Source: a virus
Length of the DNA stretch: 20,537 nt
Strand: one strand, 5' to 3'
IMG/VR virus record: IMGVR_UViG_3300021405_000053
Location: 1-20,537 of that record
Numbering within the stretch: position 1 is the first letter of the stretch; each line of letters opens with the position of its first letter. Of this stretch, positions 12,636 through 18,258 are shown piece after piece. The translations under genes and the position numbers were made by a program. A model generated the notes under the pieces. The model ran no database searches. It saw nothing but the letters and a program-made list of their open reading frames with translations, and was not told the DNA's origin.

Positions 12636-12691
12636 GTTAGACTAACCGTTAGACTAACAGTATAGCGCGTTAGACTAACCGTTAGACTAAC
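12636..12691. promoter_or_regulatory. Four tandem copies of the 11-base operator GTTAGACTAAC
   Basis: Copies begin at 12636, 12648, 12669 and 12681, two pairs with 12-base spacing whose first members lie 33 bases apart. Each is a perfect palindrome around a central A. It shares GTTAGAC and TAAC with the 14-base operator but is 3 bases shorter. The second copy is followed by AGTATA, a possible -10, exactly as the 14-base copy at 13539 is. The array ends 3 bases before the ribosome site of the gene at 12707. Confidence 0.75.
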
Positions 12692-12706
12692 GCGGGGAGG
12701 TTGGCG

Positions 12707-12958
12707 ATGGCGTTGAAGTACGTTGATGACGTCCCGGCTGCTCGGCCTGCTCCTGAGCGGCTGGCGAAGGCCAGGGCTATTTTGAGCGAGGCCTCGGAGC
12801 GTGTGGGGGCTGAGTATCGGCCGCCGCGTGATCTTCCGATGCCGAAGGCCGTCACAGAGGCCGTCACGCCGTCACGGGGCTTCGACCGTGTGACGTATCA
12901 GCGCGAGTACATGCGGGGCTGGCGGGCGCGGAAGAAGGGCGGTGGAGAGGGGCGATGA
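12707..12958 (+). CDS. Small basic phage protein (83 aa)
   Basis: ATG 12707 is 6 bases after GGGGAGG; the in-frame TTG at 12701 is too close to that site. The protein is Ala/Pro-rich in its first half, with a basic C-terminus YQREYMRGWRARKKGGGEGR (64-83). The Y-x-R-x-Y-M-R-x-W-R stretch is the same as in the HNH protein at 2841 and similar to one at 14046, and may contact nucleic acid. It is directly controlled by the operator array upstream. The stop overlaps the next start as ATGA. Confidence 0.65.
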   Translation: MALKYVDDVPAARPAPERLAKARAILSEASERVGAEYRPPRDLPMPKAVTEAVTPSRGFDRVTYQREYMRGWRARKKGGGEGR

Positions 12959-13305
12959 GCGCCAACGAGCACGACGACGACCAGCCAGACAGCGAGGATG
13001 GGATCGAACGGCTGCGGGACGAACTCGTCGCCAAGGCTCGCGAGATCGCGGCGCTGCACGCCAGCCGGGATGAATGGACAAGCACAGCGGTTGAGCGCGG
13101 ACTTGAGCTTGAAGAACTGCGCGACGAGATCGCGGCGCTGCGGGCAGAGTTCGATGCTCAAGTCAATCTCTTGAAGGCGTGCGAACACATAGCCGATGGG
13201 GATGAAGGTTGGGAGCGCCTACGCAACGAATGTCCTAGCACAGCGGCAGTGGCGCGATTGCGTGATGCCCTCAAGGGCGATGGCAAGCCTACTTCTTCGC
13301 CTTGA
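12955..13305 (+). CDS. Coiled-coil hypothetical protein (116 aa)
   Basis: Residues about 17-75 carry heptad-like leucines (IERLRDELVAKAREIAALHASR..., LELEELRDEIAALRAEF), so a dimeric coiled coil is likely. The N-terminus is acidic (NEHDDDQPDSEDG). It is coupled to the upstream gene by ATGA and overlaps the opposing RHH gene by 17 bases at the 3' end. Phage coiled-coil proteins of this kind vary in function; none is recognised here. Confidence 0.6.
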   Translation: MSANEHDDDQPDSEDGIERLRDELVAKAREIAALHASRDEWTSTAVERGLELEELRDEIAALRAEFDAQVNLLKACEHIADGDEGWERLRNECPSTAAVARLRDALKGDGKPTSSP

Positions 13306-13447
13306 GGCCTTCTTTGACCAGCAGGCGGATGGCTTCGGCGCGGGATGGGATACGGTTGGCCCACCGGTAGTCGTCGATCTCACGCAGCAGTTTGGGGGGA
13401 ATGGGGATGATGACGCGGGGGTCGGGCTCCTTCGGTTTGCGCGGCAT
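13289..13447 (-). CDS. Ribbon-helix-helix (CopG/Arc-like) DNA-binding protein (52 aa)
   Basis: The start is taken at ATG 13447 (MPRKPKEPDPRVIIPIPPKLL) because the complete RHH fold begins there; the longer frame to 13513 adds an unlikely Cys-rich leader. The beta strand is RVIIPIP (11-17) and the helices are PKLLREIDDYRWANR and SRAEAIRLLVKEGLKAK, typical CopG spacing. Such proteins usually repress their own promoter or act as antitoxin-like regulators; no toxin partner is seen. It is divergent from the HTH gene at 13618, with two 14-base operators between them. Confidence 0.75.
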   Translation of the reverse strand: MPRKPKEPDPRVIIPIPPKLLREIDDYRWANRIPSRAEAIRLLVKEGLKAKK

Positions 13448-13531
13448 TGGCCGATTGTTGCATCTGGGCCAACATGCGGTAAATATGCCGCAAATGCGCC
13501 CGTCATAGCCCACATACGGGCCTAGACTGTA

Positions 13532-13560
13532 TTGGATTGTTAGACGTTTAACAGTATACT
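13532..13560 (+). promoter_or_regulatory. Promoter with operator filling the -35/-10 spacer
   Basis: TTGGAT (13532-13537), a 17-base spacer and TATACT (13555-13560) form the best promoter in the window. The operator GTTAGACGTTTAAC occupies 13539-13552, within the spacer, so a bound protein would block RNA polymerase. It reads toward the HTH gene at 13618. Confidence 0.65.
13539..13552. promoter_or_regulatory. Operator copy 4, GTTAGACGTTTAAC
   Basis: An exact copy of the site at 4744 and 4763, lying inside the promoter spacer described at 13532-13560 and followed by AGTATA. Confidence 0.75.
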
Positions 13561-13583
13561 TGAGCCTTCCGCAACGCCCCTTC

Positions 13584-13597
13584 GTTAGACGTTTAAC
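13584..13597. promoter_or_regulatory. Operator copy 5, GTTAGACGTTTAAC
   Basis: Exact copy, 45 bases after copy 4 and 20 bases before the ATG at 13618. It would lie in the transcribed leader and could act as a roadblock or cooperative second site. Confidence 0.75.
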
Positions 13598-13617
13598 GTC
13601 CGATGACGGAGGGAAGC

Positions 13618-13887
13618 ATGGAAGCGCGGCGGTTGGAATATGTGATCGAGCAATGTTTACGGCGGCGGCGGCGCGAGGACCGGCCAGCGTTTCATTCTGA
13701 GATCGCGCGATTTTTGGGCGTGCAACCGATCACGTTGCGTCGGTGGCGGCGGGGTGAGCGGCCTGTGCCGCGCATGGCCGAGATCGTTTTCGAAATCCTC
13801 TTCAATTGGCCGGAGATTACCGCCGAGGCTGTGGATAAGTGGATCGAGAGGCGGGACAGGCAGTTAGCGCACGAAAAGCAACATTGA
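13618..13887 (+). CDS. HTH regulator, Cro-like (89 aa)
   Basis: ATG 13618 follows GGAGGG at 4-5 bases; ATG 13603 is in frame but lies before that site. The HTH is RPAFHSEIARFLGVQPITLRRWRRGERPVP (about 22-51), Cro/XRE-like, preceded by a very basic segment CLRRRRRED. The rest (MAEIVFEILFNWPEITAEAVDKWIERR) is helical. Its own promoter holds two copies of GTTAGACGTTTAAC, so it is likely autoregulated and a candidate to bind this operator across the window. Confidence 0.75.
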   Translation: MEARRLEYVIEQCLRRRRREDRPAFHSEIARFLGVQPITLRRWRRGERPVPRMAEIVFEILFNWPEITAEAVDKWIERRDRQLAHEKQH

Positions 13888-13971
13888 GGTATTCGCGGTG
13901 GGGGTTTTGAGCAGGCGATAGAACGGTTTAAGTCCCGGCCTCCACAGATTTGGGGGTTTACGCCTTAAGTT

Positions 13972-13985
13972 GTTAGACCTTTTAC
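13972..13985. promoter_or_regulatory. Operator-like copy 6, GTTAGACCTTTTAC
   Basis: Two bases differ from the exact 14-base site; the left arm GTTAGAC is intact. It stands 33 bases before copy 7. Confidence 0.6.
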
Positions 13986-14004
13986 TTAGCCAGCAGGCCA
14001 ACTT

Positions 14005-14018
14005 GTTAGACGTTTAAC
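14005..14018. promoter_or_regulatory. Operator copy 7, GTTAGACGTTTAAC
   Basis: Exact copy followed by AGTAAA, similar to the AGTATA that follows copy 4 and one 11-base copy. It precedes the gene at 14046 by 27 bases and is itself followed by AGGGGGAGG. Confidence 0.7.
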
Positions 14019-14045
14019 AGTAAAGGCGATAAGGGGGAGGCGACG

Positions 14046-14222
14046 GTGGGAAAAGACGCCGTGTGCAGGCGCCGCGATCAGGGCGAGGGCCCGCCGCCAG
14101 ACGACGGGCCGCATAACGACAACGCCCCCTTCGACCCCAAGGCGTGGCGGCGCAAATATATGCGCAAGTACATGGCCGAACGGCGCAAACGGGAGAAGGC
14201 CGCCAACCCGCCGAAGGATTAA
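14046..14222 (+). CDS. Small basic protein (58 aa), GTG start
   Basis: GTG 14046 lies 5 bases after AGGGGGAGG. The first 30 residues are Pro/Asp/Gly-rich. The second half is very basic: AWRRKYMRKYMAERRKREK (33-51), with the Y-M-R-K-Y-M pattern related to the YxRxYMR motif of two other proteins here. A nucleic-acid-binding role is plausible. It begins the long plus-strand run toward the terminase and is controlled by the operator pair just upstream. Confidence 0.6.
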   Translation: MGKDAVCRRRDQGEGPPPDDGPHNDNAPFDPKAWRRKYMRKYMAERRKREKAANPPKD

Positions 14223-14249
14223 ACCCGGCTTGTAAGGGAGCCCCGTCCA

Positions 14250-14465
14250 ATGACCGAGTTCACCCAGTACCGGCGTAAGCAAATCGCCGAGCTGCGCCCC
14301 TACGTCCCCGGCGAGATTATGGACGACGTGTCAATCAGCGGCGAGGACGCCAAGGCGGGCTCCCCCAAGCCCGGCGACATGATCGCCCGCAACCCCGCCA
14401 ATCACGCCGACCAATGGCTGGTCGCGGCGCAATATTTCGCCGACAATTTCGAGCCCGTCCAATGA
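14250..14465 (+). CDS. Conserved small phage protein (71 aa)
   Basis: ATG 14250 has AGGGAG upstream. The sequence IAELRPYVPGEIMDDVSISGEDAKAGSPKPGDMIARNPANHADQWLVAAQYFADNF matches, from memory, a common short protein of phages and prophages (RPY.PGE.M..VS.S..D...GSPK.GDMIARNP.NH.DQWLVA..YF..NF). Its role is not known to me. The stop overlaps the next start as ATGA. Confidence 0.8.
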   Translation: MTEFTQYRRKQIAELRPYVPGEIMDDVSISGEDAKAGSPKPGDMIARNPANHADQWLVAAQYFADNFEPVQ

Positions 14466-14926
14466 CCGACGACCTCGACGCCCTGCTCGACAAGGCTGGC
14501 CAACACGCCCGCATCGTGTTGGTCGAGATGAAGGAGACCGAGCTTCTGCCGACCTTCCTCATGATCGCCGCCGAGGAAAATATCCTCATGCCCGCGCGGT
14601 GGGGCGACGAGGCCGAAAAGAGGTTAATTCTCCGCGCCGCGCGCGAGATCATGAAGGAGAAGGGCGTCACCCGCTACAGCATGGTCTCGGAGGCCTGGAC
14701 GGCCAAGCAGCCCGAAGGCTGGAAGCCCGGCATGCCGCAAGGCCCGCTGCCCTCCGACCGGCCCGACCGCAAGGAAGTGGTGATCGCCATCGCCGCCGAT
14801 AAGACCGTGACCAAAAGCCGGATGTGGGACATCGTCAGGGGCGAAGGCGGCTCCGTCGTCGATCTCCGGCTCGACCAAGCCGCGCTGCAAGACCTCAGCG
14901 GCCGGATGGGGGAATTGCTGCGATGA
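14462..14926 (+). CDS. Hypothetical protein (154 aa)
   Basis: ATG 14462 overlaps the previous stop. The N-terminal half is helical and acidic (MTDDLDALLDKAGQHARIVLVEMKETELLPTFLMIAAEENI). The middle holds WTAKQPEGWKPGMPQGPLPSDRPDRKEVVIAIAADK (80-115), then TVTKSRMWDIVRGEGGSVVDLRL, beta-strand-rich. I recall similar proteins in phage genomes without known function. There is no signal, Cys motif or membrane segment. Confidence 0.65.
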   Translation: MTDDLDALLDKAGQHARIVLVEMKETELLPTFLMIAAEENILMPARWGDEAEKRLILRAAREIMKEKGVTRYSMVSEAWTAKQPEGWKPGMPQGPLPSDRPDRKEVVIAIAADKTVTKSRMWDIVRGEGGSVVDLRLDQAALQDLSGRMGELLR

Positions 14927-15276
14927 CCGTCCCCCGCGTCCGCGCCCAAGATGACAAGGCGACCCTCGACGACCTGCATCAGATCGAACGCGCGGTGATC
15001 GAAGCCCGGCACGCCCTCACCCGCGCCATGGTCGGCCACGGCCAACGCGAGCGCGAGAGCTTCATCTTCAACATCGGCTTCGCCCGAGGCCGGCTGTCGC
15101 GCATCACCGCGCGCATCTATGCGGGCATGGAGCCGCCGCCGCCGGTCAACGACGACGATCAGCCCGCGTTCGTCTGCCCGCGCTGCGGAGCCAAGAGCTA
15201 CAACCCGAACGACATCGCCAACCGCTATTGTGGACGCTGCCACGACTTCGTCATGGAGCAACCCGATGCGCCTTAA
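14923..15276 (+). CDS. Zinc-ribbon hypothetical protein (117 aa)
   Basis: The N-terminal 60 residues are helical (LDDLHQIERAVIEARHALTRAMVGHGQ...). The C-terminus is a ribbon with C85-x2-C88 and C103-x2-C106 (FVCPRCGAKSYNPNDIANRYCGRCHDF). It is coupled by ATGA to both neighbours. The ribbon resembles those found in many small phage proteins; no catalytic signature is visible. Confidence 0.65.
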   Translation: MTVPRVRAQDDKATLDDLHQIERAVIEARHALTRAMVGHGQRERESFIFNIGFARGRLSRITARIYAGMEPPPPVNDDDQPAFVCPRCGAKSYNPNDIANRYCGRCHDFVMEQPDAP

Positions 15277-15466
15277 GCTCAAGATCGACAGTATGGCCAT
15301 CAATTGGAGCGGCCCCGACGAGACGCCGCCGGAGCGATGCTCGGTCTGCGAGGCCCCGTTCACCGAGGACGATGTGCCGACCTCGGTGTGGTCGAGCGAA
15401 GGCTGGGCCGCGAGCTTCTGCGATGACTGCGTCGAGAAATACATCGAGTTGGAAAAAACGCCATGA
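15266..15466 (+). CDS. Small four-cysteine protein (66 aa)
   Basis: C25-x2-C28 and C52-x2-C55 (ERCSVCEAPF and SFCDDCVEKY) suggest a zinc treble-clef. ATG 15266 overlaps the previous gene by 11 bases; the longer open frame upstream is a shadow. The protein is acidic at the ends. The function is unknown. Confidence 0.6.
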   Translation: MRLKLKIDSMAINWSGPDETPPERCSVCEAPFTEDDVPTSVWSSEGWAASFCDDCVEKYIELEKTP

Positions 15467-15699
15467 GCGTCGCCTGGGACCAATTGTCCGCCCATCAGCA
15501 GGAGGCGGCCAAGGCGGCGGCCCGCCTGATCGAAGAGGCCGAGCTGCAATTCATGATGATGCTGTTCAGCGCGGGCGGCGTCCGCGCGGTGGTCGGCAAC
15601 ATCGAGCCCGTCGATGCGGTAAGATTGATCGAAGGCGCGCTGATGGCGGCCAAGAACACCACCAGTTACACCGAGATCGACGTCGGTCGACCAAACTGA
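15463..15699 (+). CDS. Small helical protein (78 aa)
   Basis: ATG 15463 overlaps the previous stop as ATGA. The sequence is Ala-rich and helical (HQQEAAKAAARLIEEAELQFMMMLFSAGG, then AVRLIEGALMAAKNTTSY). It is not recognised. Composition and packing support it as a gene. Confidence 0.55.
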   Translation: MSVAWDQLSAHQQEAAKAAARLIEEAELQFMMMLFSAGGVRAVVGNIEPVDAVRLIEGALMAAKNTTSYTEIDVGRPN

Positions 15700-15715
15700 A
15701 CTGAAGGAGGAGAGC

Positions 15716-16282
15716 ATGTCGTTGATCGGAACCGCCATCGGCGCCCTGGTGGCGCTGCTGCCCAGGCCAACCCTGGACAAGGCCGACGCGCGCTTCATCG
15801 CTGGCTATGACGCCGGGCTGAAAGACGGACGCCGCGAGGCCAAGGACGCTCAGGTCGAGGTCCAGCGCCTGACCCGCTCGCACGCCCGCCTCGTCGACCA
15901 CATCGAAACCCTGGAGCGCGAGATCCTGCTCGAACAGCATATCTGCGCCCACTGGAAGGAAGAGGCCGAACGCCTCGCCAAGCACGCCAGCGCCTCCCGC
16001 CTGCGCGCCGAGACGCTGGAGCGGGATCGACAGGACGTCCGATATCAGGCGCTCATGGCGCAAGCCCAGAACCCGCTCGCCTCGCAGCAGGCGCAGCAGA
16101 ACATCGCCAACCAGCAGTTCGCCCAGCAGGCGCAGCAGAACATCGCCATGGCGCAACAGCAGAACCTCGCCAACTATGCGAACCAAGCCCAGGGCCTGCA
16201 ATGGCGGGGGGACTACGATGGCTTCTGCAATTGCGTGCCCTCCCGCGCCCAGGTGTGGGGCGCCGACCGAGGAGAGGGATGA
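15716..16282 (+). CDS. Coiled-coil protein with Gln/Ala/Asn-rich repeats (188 aa)
   Basis: AAGGAGGAG at 15703 gives a strong start at ATG 15716. The N-terminus has a short hydrophobic stretch (MSLIGTAIGALVALLP). Residues about 25-110 are a long charged helix or coiled coil. Residues 115-170 contain a Q/A/N-rich repeat (QQAQQNIAN, QQAQQNIAM, QQQNLANYANQAQ) based on an exact 25-base DNA repeat (16085-16109, 16124-16148). The composition suggests a structural or scaffold-like protein; no family is named. Confidence 0.65.
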   Translation: MSLIGTAIGALVALLPRPTLDKADARFIAGYDAGLKDGRREAKDAQVEVQRLTRSHARLVDHIETLEREILLEQHICAHWKEEAERLAKHASASRLRAETLERDRQDVRYQALMAQAQNPLASQQAQQNIANQQFAQQAQQNIAMAQQQNLANYANQAQGLQWRGDYDGFCNCVPSRAQVWGADRGEG

Positions 16283-16365
16283 TGGCCAAGTTCGAACGCG
16301 GCTTCACGGCGAAGGAGCTAAACCCGTCCGACGAGCGCCCGCCCAAGCTCAAGGGCCGCGCATGA
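16279..16365 (+). CDS. Candidate minigene (28 aa)
   Basis: ATGATG at 16279 overlaps the previous stop and gives MMAKFERGFTAKELNPSDER and 8 more residues, ending at the next overlapped ATGA. GAGAGGG lies just before. The ribosome site and overlap at both ends support it, but size prevents recognition. Confidence 0.45.
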   Translation: MMAKFERGFTAKELNPSDERPPKLKGRA

Positions 16366-16397
16366 GCAAGAGGTTCAACAAAGGCCGCAAGCGATGA
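16362..16397 (+). CDS. Candidate minigene (11 aa)
   Basis: ATG 16362 to TGA 16397 encodes MSKRFNKGRKR, with ATGA overlaps on both sides. It is highly basic. It may be a real micro-ORF or just the linker that keeps the start-stop chain in step. Confidence 0.35.
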   Translation: MSKRFNKGRKR

Positions 16398-16615
16398 AGG
16401 AAGCGCGCGTCCTTCGCAACGTCCGCGTCGTCGACCGCAAGACAGGTCGGAACGTCGAGATCGACCTCGACGTCGAGGTCGACATCCACTGGATCGCCCA
16501 TCAGTTGGCGGTCAAGGCCTACAACAACAAGGCGCATAAGAGCCGCGCCCTGCACGGCCTGGTCGAGGTCCGCGTGCGCGGCACCAAGGCCACCCCGGTC
16601 GAGGGCGCCGCATGA
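16394..16615 (+). CDS. Small basic hypothetical protein (73 aa)
   Basis: The ATG overlaps the previous stop. A beta-rich first half (ARVLRNVRVVDRKTGRNVEIDLDVEVDIHWIAHQLAVKA) and a basic second half (NNKAHKSRALHGLVEVRVRGTKA) are visible. Not recognised; no Cys or membrane segment. Confidence 0.6.
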   Translation: MKEARVLRNVRVVDRKTGRNVEIDLDVEVDIHWIAHQLAVKAYNNKAHKSRALHGLVEVRVRGTKATPVEGAA

Positions 16616-16728
16616 CCGTCTGGACGTGGTCGATCCCTTGGCGCGCTTGGGGCGCGCAGAGGTTTGGCCTTGTGCTTTTGCCCGACGGCTACTTCTTCGT
16701 CGGCTTCTTCACAGTGATGGACGCATGA
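16612..16728 (+). CDS. Minigene encoding an aromatic-rich peptide (38 aa)
   Basis: It is coupled by ATGA at both ends. The peptide is rich in Trp, Phe and Gly (MTVWTWSIPWRAWGAQRF, then YFFVGFFTVMDA) and may be membrane-associated. The strict overlap pattern is the main evidence. Confidence 0.5.
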   Translation: MTVWTWSIPWRAWGAQRFGLVLLPDGYFFVGFFTVMDA

Positions 16729-16829
16729 TCAAGGAATTGCTCACCGCCCGCGTGACCGTGCCCGCATGGGTCGCGGCGCTGATCCTGGTCCTCGGCACGT
16801 ACTTCTGGATCGAGGCCGTGTTCCGATGA
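16725..16829 (+). CDS. Minigene encoding a single-span membrane peptide (34 aa)
   Basis: ATG 16725 overlaps the previous stop and TGA 16829 overlaps the next start. One hydrophobic segment (WVAALILVLGTYFWIEAVF, about 15-33) follows a short charged N-terminus. Size and position before terminase genes are compatible with a small phage membrane protein of unknown role. Confidence 0.55.
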   Translation: MIKELLTARVTVPAWVAALILVLGTYFWIEAVFR

Positions 16830-17236
16830 CTGACTTCGATCCCGACGCGCTCCGGCCGATGATCATCGCCAGGAACGGCGACATCACCGCTGTCGCCGGC
16901 GAGATCGACGCCGACAGCGAGGAATTGCGCAACTACATCATGAACACGCCGGTCCTGCGCCGCGCCCTCGACGAGGTGATCGCGCGCGGCGTCGACAAGA
17001 CGCTCACCGTCCTGTTCAAGGGCCTCGACGACGAGGACCACTTCTCCAACCAGCTCGCCTCGGCCAAGGAGTTCCTGAAATCGCGCGCCGCGCAACGGCG
17101 CGGCTTCCATCACGCAGGCGATCTCGAACTGAAGATGCCGACCAAGGGCGGCGCCCTCACGCTCACGTGGCTGCCGCCGGAGGACAATCGCGGGCCTGCC
17201 CCGCCGATGATCGAAGGCACGGTCGAGGAGGAATAA
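16826..17236 (+). CDS. Candidate small terminase subunit or other HTH protein (136 aa)
   Basis: The N-terminal part (IIARNGDITAVAGEIDADSEELRNYIMNTPVLRRALDEVIARGVDKTL, about 14-60) looks like a small-terminase HTH, where an AxxxG..xxxLxxYI helix is followed by a longer helix. Length and location, three genes upstream of the large terminase, also fit. The rest (FKGLDDEDHFSNQLASAKEFLK..., then a Pro-rich tail) is not diagnostic. Family members bind the packaging site and recruit the large subunit. The call is an inference from position and fold pattern. Confidence 0.5.
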   Translation: MTDFDPDALRPMIIARNGDITAVAGEIDADSEELRNYIMNTPVLRRALDEVIARGVDKTLTVLFKGLDDEDHFSNQLASAKEFLKSRAAQRRGFHHAGDLELKMPTKGGALTLTWLPPEDNRGPAPPMIEGTVEEE

Positions 17237-17551
17237 ATGAACGACGAAATGAAGAAGATGTGGGACGCCGCCTTCGACCATCCAGGCGAGGCAATCCCAG
17301 TCGGCCGCAGCGTTGTCTGCGACATCTGCGACCAGGATTGGACCGACAGGCCGGAGAGCGGCGGTTTCCTGTTCGTCTCCAAAGCCTACTGTCCCGACTG
17401 CGCCGTCGAAGGCCTCAGGACCATCAAGCGCTACAAGGAGGAGCGACACATCCGCGCTCTTTGCGGCTCCGAGAGCTTCGCCGATTTCGTTCGCCGCACG
17501 CGCGGCCCCGACGCCTTCATCCGGGTCACCGTTCGCAAGGACGCGCCATGA
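17237..17551 (+). CDS. Four-cysteine hypothetical protein (104 aa)
   Basis: It starts immediately after the previous stop. C28-x2-C31 and C52-x2-C55 (CDICDQDW, CPDCAVEGL) indicate a zinc ribbon, followed by a basic helical tail (RTIKRYKEERHIRALCGSESFADFVRRTRG). The function is unknown; it is in the same operon as the terminase. Confidence 0.65.
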   Translation: MNDEMKKMWDAAFDHPGEAIPVGRSVVCDICDQDWTDRPESGGFLFVSKAYCPDCAVEGLRTIKRYKEERHIRALCGSESFADFVRRTRGPDAFIRVTVRKDAP

Positions 17552-18180
17552 ACCTGCCCCCCACGCCCGACCGCATGAAGCTCCTCAAGCGCGACGAGCG
17601 CGGCTTCCCCGTGCCCTGGTTCGTCCATTGGCAGGACGACCAGCCCGACTTCCGCGTCGTCAGCCCCGGCAAGATCGCCATGGCCTTTCGCGGCGGGCGC
17701 TGCTGGATCTGCGGCGGCAGCATGGGCGTGCATCGGGTCTGCGTGATCGGCCCGATGTGCGTCGTCAACCGGGTGACCAGCGAGCCCCCGTCGCACCGCG
17801 ACTGCGCCGAGTTCGCGGCCAAGGCCTGCCCGTTCCTGACCAAGCCACGCATGCGCCGCAATGAGAAGGGGCTGCCCGTCGAGCGCGCGACCGTCGGCAT
17901 GCCCATTCCCCGCAATCCCGGCTGCGTCGCCCTCTACGAGACGCGCGCCATCTCGCCGTTCAAGGCGGGCGACGGCTACCTGTTTCGCCTCGGCGATCCC
18001 ACCCGCATCGATTGGTGGGCCGAAGGCCGTCAGGCGACGCGCGAGGAGGTCCTGGCCTCCATCGACAGCGGTTTCCCGATCCTCGTGGACACGGCGACCA
18101 AGCACGACGGCCCCGAAGGCGTCCATGAGCTGCTGCGCCTGCGCGATCAAGCCATGCGCTACCTGCCAGCCGCCGCATAG
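17548..18180 (+). CDS. Conserved phage protein with a Cys/His zinc cluster (210 aa)
   Basis: ATG 17548 overlaps the previous stop as ATGA. The sequence CWICGG (52-57), VIGPMCVVNRV (66-76), SEPPSHRDCAEFAAKACPFLTKPRMRR (78-104) matches, from memory, a widespread family in phages, prophages and plasmids of Proteobacteria (CW.CG..LG.......GPMC..NR...EPP.H..CA.YA...CPFL..P). C52, C55, C65, C71, H83, C86 and C94 could bind zinc. The second half forms a mixed alpha/beta domain. No function is known to me. Confidence 0.8.
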   Translation: MNLPPTPDRMKLLKRDERGFPVPWFVHWQDDQPDFRVVSPGKIAMAFRGGRCWICGGSMGVHRVCVIGPMCVVNRVTSEPPSHRDCAEFAAKACPFLTKPRMRRNEKGLPVERATVGMPIPRNPGCVALYETRAISPFKAGDGYLFRLGDPTRIDWWAEGRQATREEVLASIDSGFPILVDTATKHDGPEGVHELLRLRDQAMRYLPAAA

Positions 18181-18229
18181 GTTGGCCCCACGCCATGCGT
18201 TCCGCCTGTCACACGCGCGTGATAAGCCG

Positions 18230-18255
18230 AAAAAGCCCCAACCAAGGAGGCTTTT
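18230..18255 (+). promoter_or_regulatory. Hairpin around the ribosome site of the Pro/Gly-rich gene
   Basis: AAAAGCC (18231-18237) pairs with GGCTTTT (18249-18255) across 11 bases that include AAGGA of the AAGGAGG site (18244-18250). The last two G of the site lie in the stem. It could limit ribosome access or act as a weak terminator (stem followed by CCC rather than a T-run). A perfect palindrome CACGCGCGTG (18212-18221) lies just upstream. Confidence 0.4.
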
Positions 18256-18258
18256 CCC

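Larger units (their letters stand above)
11931..12706. other. 776-base non-coding region, AT-richer, with many palindromes
   Basis: No ORF has both a ribosome site and coding character. It holds hairpin CTTCGG-CCAAC-CCGAAG (12064-12080), palindromes CGTTATAATAACG (12194-12206) and TCCCGCACCGTGCGGGA (12343-12359), TGATATCA (12371-12378), two GATCGTTGCAAC repeats (12264, 12452), G/C-runs (12548-12580) and four operators at 12636-12691. It could be a control region, an origin, or the scar of an insertion; the sequence alone does not decide. Confidence 0.55.

Noticed and set aside
14674-15798. 374-codon minus-strand ORF
   Set aside because: It is antisense to a chain of five overlapped plus-strand genes; long open frames on the opposite strand are common at this GC content.
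16709-17449. 246-codon minus-strand ORF
   Set aside because: It is antisense to the minigenes, candidate small terminase and Cys4 gene, which have matching overlaps and starts.
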